DNA of 64,000 bases from CAZAYP01 sp964489425 [NCBI: uncultured Verrucomicrobiota bacterium] (GTDB lineage: Bacteria; Verrucomicrobiota; Kiritimatiellia; RZYC01), in the NCBI GenBank assembly GCA_964489425.1, contig CAZAYP010000002.1, positions 62,001 through 126,000 of the forward strand, read 5' to 3'. The notes under the pieces were generated by a model. That model searched no databases. It worked only from the letters and a program-made list of their open reading frames with translations, and was not told the DNA's origin. The position numbers and the translations under genes were made by a program. Shown here piece after piece: positions 16,489-25,100 of this stretch (position 1 is the first letter of the stretch; each line of letters opens with the position of its first letter).

Positions 16489-19002
16489 TTATCGCGGTGG
16501 TTCAATGAAATCCGTGCCGTTGTCGCTAACCCAAATCGTGTAATATTGCGGCTGGTTGGGCGTCACGTCCGTGTGGGTGCAGTTGCGGTCCGTGCCTTCG
16601 TAAACCAGCGCGCCGTCGGATGCGGCATTGGTCGGGTAGGTGTCGGTGCGCGCGCGGATGCGCACGGTCTGGTCGCCCATGCCGCTGTACCGCGGGTCCG
16701 GCCACCGCAGCACCACCCGGTTGGTGAGCGCGAACGCTTGGATCCAGAAGGGGTCGGTGCCCAGGGCCACGCTGACCGTGCCCTCGTAGGGCCGATACCC
16801 CCGCTGGTTCACCGTCACGCAAATCGTTCCCGCCCCTGCGGGGTTGATGCTGAACGCGACCACGCTGTTCGTGCTGGTCTTGACCTGGTGGATGCCCAGG
16901 GCCTGGGAATACAGCGCCACGCGGCGCCCGGCCTGGCCCACGTTGAAGCTCAGGGTTTGGGCCCCGGGATAGATGATCGCGCTGTGCGTGACGCTCAGGG
17001 TGGCCGGCGTCGCGAGCTGCAGGTACGCCTCGGGATCGCCGAACAGGTGAAACAGCTTGGGCGTGGTGAGGCTGGTGGAATAGGTCTGGCGATAGTACAG
17101 CTTGGCGAACATCAGCACCTCGCCCAAGCGCTCCGCGCATCCGGCGGCGCCGTACGTTCCATTGGGCGCCGGCAGGTTTTTGGGCCAGTTGGGGTCAACG
17201 GACGCGTTGTGCCAGGTAATGTAGTTGGTCAGGAAGGCCGCAAAAAAGCCGTGGGTCAGCCAGTCGTTATGCCACGAGTAGCTGATGTCCACCGGTGCGA
17301 ACACCGAAGCCGCGCCGCCCTTGGTGTTCTGGAACCACGCGCGCAGAAACCGGTTTTGGTGGTACGCGCCACTGGCGCAGTTGATCGAGAAGATCGTCGG
17401 CAGGTTGTTGGCGTTGGTCAGGGCGTTGACATGCGCCGTCTGGAAATCGGGATCCGCCCAGCCATACCCGCCACTGTAGCCATGATCGCGGTGCAGCACC
17501 ACGGCCAGCCCGCCATTGATGTTATCGATCAGCCGCGTGCGGGCCGCGGTTTCCGTGGCCATGAACGTGTTGTAGACCCGGGTGCCGATCTGGTCGCCGG
17601 CATTCCACAGGATGGACCCGGTGTTCCAGGTTCCCGAGGCGGTCATGCCCTGGGGATTGATGATGGCGCGCGAGCAGGTGTAATCCACGCCGCCGGCGTC
17701 CTGCTCGAAGTAGCAGGCCAGCGAGTCCAGCGTCTCGCAGAACAGCCGGTCCGCCTCGTTGTTGAGATCGTCGGAATCCTGGATTTGGCCGGCAAAGCAG
17801 GCTTTCTGGTACATGGCGGTGGCCGGCAGGGTGCGGTCCATGGTCATGGCGTGCGCCAGCATGTTGGAGAGGTACGTGTTATTGGACGCCGGCAGGCGGC
17901 CGCAGAACATGTCCTGGATATTGTCGAGCGTGTCGCGGCGGGTGATCTCGAAATCAGTCCAGCCGCCATCGCTGGTGGAAAAAAAGGTGCCTTGCACGCC
18001 ATTGGTGGCGTCGTGGTCGCCGATGATCAGCATGTAGAGCGGGTAGTTGCTCGCGACCAGGGCGCGCATGTACGCCACGATCAGCCCGTTGGTGGGCGCG
18101 CCGCCCGGATCAATGTCCGAGGTCTTGATCACGCGCACGTCGTAGCCTTTGCGCTTTTTCCAGTCGATGAACTGGGCCAGCTTGGCGTTGCTGGCAAACT
18201 GGTCGTCCATCAGGATGCCGTACACCGGCGGCGTAGGTTCCACGGCCGGCCAGACCGCGACGGAGATGTCGCTCGCATCCGCCGGCGCGTAGCGCACGCG
18301 CAGTTCCAGCTCGTACGCCACTTCCACGGTTTGGTCCGCGGGTTGAGCGCGCGCGGGGGCAATCTCGATCAGCAGCCAACGCTGGTCGCGCATGGCTTCC
18401 ACGGACCACGCCACGATGTTGTTGGCCGGGTAAAACTCGTCGGACTGGTAGATGCCGGCATCCTTGGTGAACGGCAGCGCCGGTTCGGGGATCACGTCCG
18501 GCACCGGCGGCTGCGCCGGAATCACCGTGATGTCAGCAAGGGTCGTCACGCTTTTACTGACCACTTCGACGGCCGTTGGCGTGGCGCCGAAGGGCAGGGG
18601 AATCATCAGGATCTTCAGCGGGACCGCGGGCGCGCCTTGGGTCTGCATTGCCGTGCAGTCCGGGATGACCAGGCTGGAGTACGTTGCGCTGTCCATGGCG
18701 GCTGTGGCGGATTTTTTTCCGGCCAGCATATTGGCCGTGACGCTCCGTTTCCAGAGCCCCGGGATGGAAATGGATACTTTCGACCAAGACTGGTCAGCCA
18801 CGGATTGGATACTAATCGCAGGGCCGGTGTTGGCATAACTTTTTACGGTGCGCGCTACCGGCATCTTCAGCCATTCGTCAGCCGCGGCATGCAGGCTGCT
18901 TGCGAGAAACAGGAGCAGCAAAAAGCAGCAAAAACAGCCCTTCTGGCCCCGTGTGGGGCTGGGCCGGCCTATATCTATGATGTTTACAACCTTGCGGTTC
19001 AT
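16489..19002 (-). CDS. Secreted gingipain-like cysteine protease (peptidase C25 family)
   Basis: An 837-residue protein with an N-terminal signal segment ('CCFCFLLLLFLASSLHAAA'-like, ~residues 22-42), a C25 propeptide-like region to ~255, and a catalytic domain ~265-640. The dyad is visible: His507 in 'LHRDHGYSGGYGW' and Cys542 in 'FSINCASGAY', 35 residues apart, close to the spacing in gingipains. 'IIGDHDATNGV' and 'HLFGDPE' near the end of the domain are further family blocks. C25 enzymes are extracellular endopeptidases; in Bacteroidetes they leave by the type IX system, but I see no clear T9SS C-terminal domain here, and the C-terminus is an Ig/Fn3-like module. It is followed at 13 bp by the FG-GAP-like gene on the same strand. 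Confidence 0.85.
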   Translation of the reverse strand: MNRKVVNIIDIGRPSPTRGQKGCFCCFLLLLFLASSLHAAADEWLKMPVARTVKSYANTGPAISIQSVADQSWSKVSISIPGLWKRSVTANMLAGKKSATAAMDSATYSSLVIPDCTAMQTQGAPAVPLKILMIPLPFGATPTAVEVVSKSVTTLADITVIPAQPPVPDVIPEPALPFTKDAGIYQSDEFYPANNIVAWSVEAMRDQRWLLIEIAPARAQPADQTVEVAYELELRVRYAPADASDISVAVWPAVEPTPPVYGILMDDQFASNAKLAQFIDWKKRKGYDVRVIKTSDIDPGGAPTNGLIVAYMRALVASNYPLYMLIIGDHDATNGVQGTFFSTSDGGWTDFEITRRDTLDNIQDMFCGRLPASNNTYLSNMLAHAMTMDRTLPATAMYQKACFAGQIQDSDDLNNEADRLFCETLDSLACYFEQDAGGVDYTCSRAIINPQGMTASGTWNTGSILWNAGDQIGTRVYNTFMATETAARTRLIDNINGGLAVVLHRDHGYSGGYGWADPDFQTAHVNALTNANNLPTIFSINCASGAYHQNRFLRAWFQNTKGGAASVFAPVDISYSWHNDWLTHGFFAAFLTNYITWHNASVDPNWPKNLPAPNGTYGAAGCAERLGEVLMFAKLYYRQTYSTSLTTPKLFHLFGDPEAYLQLATPATLSVTHSAIIYPGAQTLSFNVGQAGRRVALYSQALGIHQVKTSTNSVVAFSINPAGAGTICVTVNQRGYRPYEGTVSVALGTDPFWIQAFALTNRVVLRWPDPRYSGMGDQTVRIRARTDTYPTNAASDGALVYEGTDRNCTHTDVTPNQPQYYTIWVSDNGTDFIEPPR

Positions 19003-19347
19003 GGTGCCCGTGTCCTTATATATACACCGCAGCGGCTAATAAATATATCGGCATCATCAGCAAAAATCGAAAGTTCCTGCGGCAACTAATAATTTTAGCA
19101 CATTTCGTACCAACTTGACGGAAAAGGTGCGTCAATCTGGGGAATACGTACCCTGCAGATGCTGCGAGTCGTCCAGAAAAAAGATGATCGTCGCATTTTT
19201 GACGCATATTCTCAAAATCGATAAATCCGGCCCGGGCGATCCGCTGGTCGGTTTTGCTTGTTAAGCACAGGAAATTGTGGAAATTTGCATCCAGATGTTC
19301 CGGCATAGTATGGTTGCCATGCAATTACTCCATGGGATGAGGATGTC
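19003..19347. other. Divergent intergenic region, no gene seen
   Basis: This 345-bp, AT-richer stretch lies between the divergently transcribed C25 protease and SGNH esterase genes and must hold both promoters. A TATATATA run (19016-19024) lies just upstream of the protease ATG but is too close to serve as its -10. For the esterase side, TTGCAT and TAGTAT occur 15 bp apart near 19286-19312, a weak pair. No repeat family found elsewhere in the window occurs here. Confidence 0.4.
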
Positions 19348-20436
19348 ATGAAAAAACTTGTGCGTTGCTCGGTGTTGTTGTGCCTGTGGTCTGGCATGCC
19401 CTTGGCCGTGACGAGCGGCCTGGCGGCTGAACCGGACGATCCGACCGGCGTGGAAACCGCCGGAGTCTCCGGCGTGATTGCGCCGGACTCGGATCATCTG
19501 ACGTACTCCGGTTTCGTAAAAGTGGAAAAAAACGCCGAACGGGCGGTGTTCAACCAGGTCAACAGCGATTCCCCGTATGCGCGGGATACTCGCGCCGGCC
19601 GCATCAGTTTTGTGACTGCGGCCACCAACTTCGTGGTGCGTCTGGCCTATGCCGAGGTGGCTGGCGAGCGCCTTTTGTCCAGCCGCGGGGTGTGCCTGCA
19701 GGATGGCAAGGTGGCGCTGGATTTCACCCGCAAGCACAACCATCGCTACGAACTCAAGATGGCCCTGCAGAATGAAACCCCGGACCAGGCGCGGCGGTAC
19801 GACATTGTCCTGCCGCTGGCCGACCAGGTGGAGTTCCTCGGGTTGGAGTTGGATCCTGGCGGACTCCTGGAAGACCCGCCAGGCGACACCAAGCCCTGCT
19901 ACGTGGCTTACGGCGACTCCATCACCCAGGGCCTGTGGGCTTCCGGCCCCATGGATGACTACGTGTCCCAGGTGGCGGCGGCCATGGGGTGGAGTTCCAT
20001 CAACCTTGGGCTGTGCGGCCGCATGGTGACGCCGGAAGACAGCCTGCTGTGCGCGGGCCCCCGGCCGGATGTCATCAGCGTGCTGATCGGCATCAACGAT
20101 TGCCTGCAGCAAGCCGACCCGGAAGAGTTCCGCAAGAAATATGCGCGCATGCTGTACGGCCTGCGCAAGCTGTGTCCCAAAGCGGGAATCGCGGTGATCA
20201 CCCCGCTGCCGCTGGCGGATCCGACGCGCTGGGCGGGGGTCGACGTGGAGCGCTATGCGGCGATCATTCGCGACGTGGTGCGGACCCAGGACGACCCGCG
20301 TTTCTTCCTGATCGAGGGCGCGCCGCTGATCCCGGTGGACAGCACGTATTTCAAGGACGGGTTGCATCCCAACGACCGCGGCTTTGCGATCATGGCCGGG
20401 CAGTTGATCTCAAAGATGGTGGAAGGGGGCTTGTAG
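19348..20436 (+). CDS. Secreted SGNH/GDSL-type esterase
   Basis: A 362-residue exported enzyme. A signal peptide (~1-27) is followed by a ~140-residue beta-rich N-terminal domain and an SGNH hydrolase domain. Block I is 'YGDSITQG' with nucleophile Ser191; block III 'IGINDC' supplies the oxyanion Asn; block V 'DGLHPND' carries Asp337 and His340. The two-domain arrangement resembles carbohydrate esterases that deacetylate polysaccharides (CE2/CE3-like or SGNH_3), which would fit the polysaccharide-degrading context, but the substrate is inferred. The ATG has an AGGA five bases upstream. The next gene starts 48 bp downstream on the same strand. Confidence 0.87.
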   Translation: MKKLVRCSVLLCLWSGMPLAVTSGLAAEPDDPTGVETAGVSGVIAPDSDHLTYSGFVKVEKNAERAVFNQVNSDSPYARDTRAGRISFVTAATNFVVRLAYAEVAGERLLSSRGVCLQDGKVALDFTRKHNHRYELKMALQNETPDQARRYDIVLPLADQVEFLGLELDPGGLLEDPPGDTKPCYVAYGDSITQGLWASGPMDDYVSQVAAAMGWSSINLGLCGRMVTPEDSLLCAGPRPDVISVLIGINDCLQQADPEEFRKKYARMLYGLRKLCPKAGIAVITPLPLADPTRWAGVDVERYAAIIRDVVRTQDDPRFFLIEGAPLIPVDSTYFKDGLHPNDRGFAIMAGQLISKMVEGGL

Positions 20437-20484
20437 CGGCCGCGTCCGTGCGCCCCCTGGCGGGGCGCTTCCCGGACCTGGAAC

Positions 20485-21114
20485 ATGGCGTCACCCATCG
20501 CCCACAGCGTGTTTGGCTTTGCCGTCGCGGCCGCGTATTTTTTACAGCCCGCCAACGGGTTCAAACAAACCCTGCGGCAAATCTGGGAACGGCGCTGGAT
20601 GTTTGCGCTCTGCATCGTCCTGGCCAATGCGCCGGATATCGACTTTGTTTTCGGCCTCTGGCAGGGCGGCCTCAGGCTCTATCACCGGCAGGCCACGCAC
20701 ACGCTGCTCTGGGTGCTGGTGGTCAGCTTTGCCGTGTGGTTGGCGTTGCGGCGGGTGCTGGCGGAAGCCGACTTGGCCATGTGGCTGGGACTGCGCCGGG
20801 TCAGCCGCGGTGCGCTCCTGACCCTGTTGCTGGTGTTTGTCATATTGTTCGGGCACCTGGTGTTTGACTACTTCGGGTTCACCGTGCCGAAGTATCCGTC
20901 CGGGGTCCGGCCCCCGCTGATGGGGATCCCGCTGTTCTGGCCTTTTTATGAGAATTGTTATTGTTCGTCATGGACGTTGTTCCCGCCCATGGCGAAGAAC
21001 AGCCTGGCGGGCCTCTTCAGCTGGCAGAACCTGCGCGTGATAGTGATTGAACTGGCGTTGAGCGCCCCGCTGGCCGTGGGGGTCCTGTGGTGGAAAAGCC
21101 GGCGCCGCGCTTGA
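20485..21114 (+). CDS. YdjM-type membrane-bound metal-dependent hydrolase (DUF457)
   Basis: A 209-residue inner-membrane protein with about four to five hydrophobic segments. The family histidine/aspartate pattern is intact: 'SPIAHSVFG' at the N-terminus, 'ANAPDIDFV' (~residue 47), 'HRQATHTLLW' (~residue 70) and 'GHLVFDYFG' (~residue 125), which together are expected to bind metal in the membrane. The biochemical role of the family is unsettled; members are called LexA-regulated membrane hydrolases in some annotations, while others are linked to phospholipid metabolism. It runs convergently toward the STAS pair, from which it is separated by 44 bp containing a GC palindrome (GCCGGCCGCCGGC) that may act as a bidirectional stop. 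Confidence 0.75.
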   Translation: MASPIAHSVFGFAVAAAYFLQPANGFKQTLRQIWERRWMFALCIVLANAPDIDFVFGLWQGGLRLYHRQATHTLLWVLVVSFAVWLALRRVLAEADLAMWLGLRRVSRGALLTLLLVFVILFGHLVFDYFGFTVPKYPSGVRPPLMGIPLFWPFYENCYCSSWTLFPPMAKNSLAGLFSWQNLRVIVIELALSAPLAVGVLWWKSRRRA

Positions 21115-21158
21115 GGCCGGCCGCCGGCTGGCGCTTCTGACCCGGCCCTGACGTACCC

Positions 21159-21557
21159 TCAGCCGCGGAACGGGCGCGCGGCCGGAGGCTGTTCCTCGAT
21201 CACTTTCCTCTGGATATGGTCCAGGTATCGGTCCGCTTCCTCGACGCTGGTGAAGATGGCTTCCTTGGGCAGGATCTCGGCGATCTCAAGGACCTTGGCG
21301 ATCTGGGGCTGCACGTTGGTCATGAGGAACGACCCGTCGCGCTGCTGCATGGTTTTGCGGGCTTTGAGCAGGACGCGCAGCCCCATGCTGCTGATGTACT
21401 GGAGTTCCGCCAGGTCCAGGATCAGGCCTTTGGCGCGGCCGAAGAGCGCCGCCATCTGCTCGTCGCACAAGCGGTGGGTGTCCGTGTCCAGACGGCCCTT
21501 GAGCTTGACAATGTAAATAAACCCCGGCCGTTCCTGGATGTTGATGGCAAGTGGCAT
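21159..21557 (-). CDS. STAS-domain anti-sigma-factor antagonist (second of a pair)
   Basis: A 132-residue cytoplasmic protein consisting of one STAS domain with a short Pro-rich tail. The conserved helix start 'YISSMGLRVLLKA' contains the serine(s) that a partner kinase would phosphorylate. The start at 21557 is chosen for the AAAGGA 8 bp upstream; the frame is open further up but that part reads as a shadow of its neighbour. STAS antagonists of this size release a sigma factor by binding its anti-sigma kinase when unphosphorylated. It follows the other STAS gene by 25 bp. No anti-sigma kinase or phosphatase is encoded nearby. Confidence 0.85.
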   Translation of the reverse strand: MPLAINIQERPGFIYIVKLKGRLDTDTHRLCDEQMAALFGRAKGLILDLAELQYISSMGLRVLLKARKTMQQRDGSFLMTNVQPQIAKVLEIAEILPKEAIFTSVEEADRYLDHIQRKVIEEQPPAARPFRG

Positions 21558-21582
21558 GGGTGGTTCCTTTCCCCGGGCAGGG

Positions 21583-21924
21583 TCAGCTGCAGGCCTCGAC
21601 GGCGGCCGGCACATCTTCGTAAATATCGAACACCTTGAAGGCGCGGGTGATCTCAAAAACCATGCGTGGCTTTTTCTGCAGGCGCGCGATCTTCAGGTCG
21701 CCGCCCTGTTCGCTGATGCGCTTGAGCGCGGCCATTAAAACCCCCAGGCCCGCGCTATCCATCACTGTCACGCCGGCCAGATCCAAAACGTAGTTCTTGA
21801 TGCCGGGTTCGGCCCGGACAATGTTGAGAAACTGCTCGCGAAAATCATCGGCCGTGGCCGCGGTCATCGGTTCCGCCACCGCCAGTATACCCACTTCGCC
21901 TTGTTTTGAAAACATCACCGCCAT
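21583..21924 (-). CDS. STAS-domain anti-sigma-factor antagonist (first of a pair)
   Basis: A 113-residue single STAS domain (SpoIIAA-like). The phosphorylation motif 'VTVMDSAGLGVLMAALKR' is canonical, with the serine of 'DSAGLG' as the kinase target. A strong SD (AAGGAGG) precedes the ATG at 21924. It is transcribed together with the second STAS gene, and divergently from the GH13 amylase gene, whose start is ~210 bp away. Sequence identity between the two STAS proteins is low, so they probably answer to different partners. The cognate kinase and phosphatase must be elsewhere in the genome. Confidence 0.88.
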   Translation of the reverse strand: MAVMFSKQGEVGILAVAEPMTAATADDFREQFLNIVRAEPGIKNYVLDLAGVTVMDSAGLGVLMAALKRISEQGGDLKIARLQKKPRMVFEITRAFKVFDIYEDVPAAVEACS

Positions 21925-22132
21925 GGCCTGCCCTCCTTAAAAAGTGGATTCACTATGGCAGGTGCGCCTGGGCCTTGCAATCCTATATTTGCCGGTTGCA
22001 ATACGCGCGCGGATGCTGGGCCGCGGCATCCCTTGGGTGAGCGCCAAGATATCCGGGGCTGAAAAAAGTTGCGCTATCCATAGTGCGCGGACATACTGCT
22101 GCCTGGCTTTACCCAATGGAGGAGGTTGTACC

Positions 22133-25100
22133 ATGAAAAAATATATTTCATCGATTTCTGCAAGCGGGTTGCTGCTGTGGCTGGCGCTGGCAGGGGCGGT
22201 GCAGGCGGAATCCTACCGCGGCGATCTGAACGCCTGGGGCACCAGTTGGATGGCCCAGGACACGGCGTTTGGGAGCCTGTGGAAGGTGACCGTGACCGCG
22301 GCCGCCACGACGGCCACCTCCACCTATAAATTCGATCAGGATGGCGACTGGAACCCGCAGTGGGGCATGCGCACGGGCTACACGACCAATGCCGTGGCCA
22401 ACAGTTCCATCGGCCGCACGCGGGCCAGCCTGGATCTCGGCGGGGATCCGGGCAACCACACCAACAGCGTGAGCGCCGGAAAACGCTACACTTTTGTCAT
22501 GGAAGGGGCCCCGGATTGGTGGGACCGGCGCTACGTGATCATGGAGACGGATGCGGACCCCATCAACATCCTCAACGTGTTTGATGACAGCGCCAACCGC
22601 TGGACCAACAGCGTCACGGTCAACATCCAGCTCAGCGCTAGCAAAAGCGCCCAGGAAACCATCTGGGTGCGGTTCAGCAAGGACAGTTGGGCGTCCAGCC
22701 AACTGGCGCCGCTGGCGGCCGGGTCGGGCACAAACTACGCGGCGACCATCTCCGGCACGCCGGCCGGGACGAACGTGTCCTACTACGTGTTCACCTCCAC
22801 CATGCCTTCCAACATCCTGCCCAACTCCTTTGACCTTTGCACCCTGCGCGGCAAGACGCTGGGCCTCGGCACCAACTATTCCTACAGCACCGCGTTCGGC
22901 AACTGCTGGCACTTTCCCGGCAACGCCGAGCCCTCGGGCGCGTACATGCGCAATCCCACCAACCCGGCGGCCGACGAGGCCGTGTTCATCTACACCGGCA
23001 ACTATGTTCCGGACGGCAACCAGACTGGCGGCACGCTCTATTACCGCAAATCCGATGTGGCGGCCTGGACCGCGACCAACTTGAGCTACGATTCACTCAG
23101 CGGCGACAACAAGTATTGGAAAGCCGATATCCCGGCGGCGACGTACAGCGCCGGCGACACGGTCCAGTACTACCTGGCCGTCACCTATTCCGACCGCTGC
23201 CCAACCTACCTGGGCACGACCAATGCGGGCGTGGGGCTGGTCAAGTACGGTTACGCCACCAACGCGCAGCTCCGCCCGTTTTCGTTCACCTACACGGCCC
23301 CGGTGGCCGACCTGGGCAACGCCTGGCACATGCCCGACAACTACGAGCCTGCCGGCGCCTACATGCGCAACCCGCGCACCCCCTACACCAACGACGATGT
23401 CTACGTGTATAACGGCAACCAGTTCCAGGGCGGCGGAAACCCCGGCGACCAGACGGGCGGCACCCTGTATTACCGCTTGCGGCCCGCCGGCGGCTGGCAG
23501 TCCACGAACCTGGCGTTTGACCTTGAAACCGGCAACAACAAGTACTGGAAAAGCATGATCCCCAAGGGGACGTTCCGGGCCACCAACGAGGTCGATTACT
23601 ACCTGAAAATCACTTACAACGATCATGACGATACCTATCTTGGCACCACGAATAGCGGGACATCCTGCCAGACGTATTCCCTGGCCGCGGACGCCCAGGC
23701 CCACCCGTTCATGTTCGCCTATGGCGGCGACCCGGGCACCGAGGCGGGGTTCATGTGGCACGCCAGCAACCGCGTCAGCCTCGGCAGCGGCAACGTTCAG
23801 GTCTGGGTCAAAATTGGCTACGCCCAGGGCAGTGGCTCCAACCGCTGGGTGGACAACGCCGTGATCTATTACACCACCAACGGCACGGACCCGGCCATCA
23901 CCGGCAAGGGCGTGCCTGGCAATGCCAGCACCTTCGTCCAGGCCATGACGTTTGACCACATGGAAGAAGACTCGTTCGAGGACGGTGACGCCATGTGGTG
24001 GGTGGGCACGGCCACCAACCTGCCGCAGAGCGACGGCTCGGAAATCCGCTACAAGATCGGGTCATGGAACGGATCGGGCACGGAGCGGTTTGCGGAATAC
24101 AACAGCGTGGGCGGCACGCCCAGCGCCATCTTCAACTTCTCGCTGTTCGTGGCCGGCGCCGCCAACCTGATGGTCAACGGCAAGAACGCGGACTACACCG
24201 CCACCAAGCTGTTCATCGATGAAATCGCCGGCGAGACCCAGGCGGTTGTGGTCGTGTACACGCCCGGGGTCGGTGGCGCCTCCAACGTGCAGGTGTACTG
24301 CAACCTCAACCGGCGCGACCAGGTCAATGTGGACTACACCAACCAATACATCCGTGCCGACGGCTATGCCGACGGCATCAAGCCGCCCGATGGCAACCTG
24401 ATCACGCCTGCGGATACCGGGGCATACTACACGGCTTTTGCCATGACAGCGGGCGGGGGCGGCACGTACTACTGGACCGGGCGCGTCACCCGCTGCGGTG
24501 CCTACCGCATCACCGCCCGCTACCAGAAGGACGCGCCGGCGGCCACCAACTGGACCTGGTACTCCACGGGCAGCATCCGTGACCACGCCGTGGTGGTGTC
24601 GCCCCGCAAAATCCATGAGCTGACCATGTACGAGCTGAACACGCTCACCATCAAGGCGGCGGGGGATTCCGAAGGCGGCCGCAGCACGTTCAAGGACCTG
24701 CTGGCCGGCGACCAGGACAGCTTTACCAACTTCAACCTGGGTTACCTGAACAAGATCCAGGCCAACTGCCTGTGGTTCCAGCCCATCCATCCCAATGCCG
24801 AGACCACGCGCGGCAACCCCGGCGCCTGCGTGCCCGGCAGCCCGTATGCCACGCGCGATTACTTCGCGGTCTCGAAATGGTACGGCGACGCCACCACCGA
24901 GGACGACGCGCTCGCGGAGTTCACCAACTTCGTGGCCGCCTGCGACGCCTATACCGGCACCGTCGGCACCATCAACATCATGCTCGACGGCGTGTTCAAC
25001 CACACCGCGTGGGACGCCGAGTTCGGCAACGCCGGCGTGACCTTCGGGTTCGCCACCAACAAGGACGACAAGATCGGCTGGTTCAAGCCCTCCTGGTATT

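Noticed and set aside
15952-19089. Plus-strand open frame of ~1045 codons across the protease and FG-GAP genes
   Set aside because: It spans two genes on the other strand including their boundary, has no motif and no SD; a shadow.
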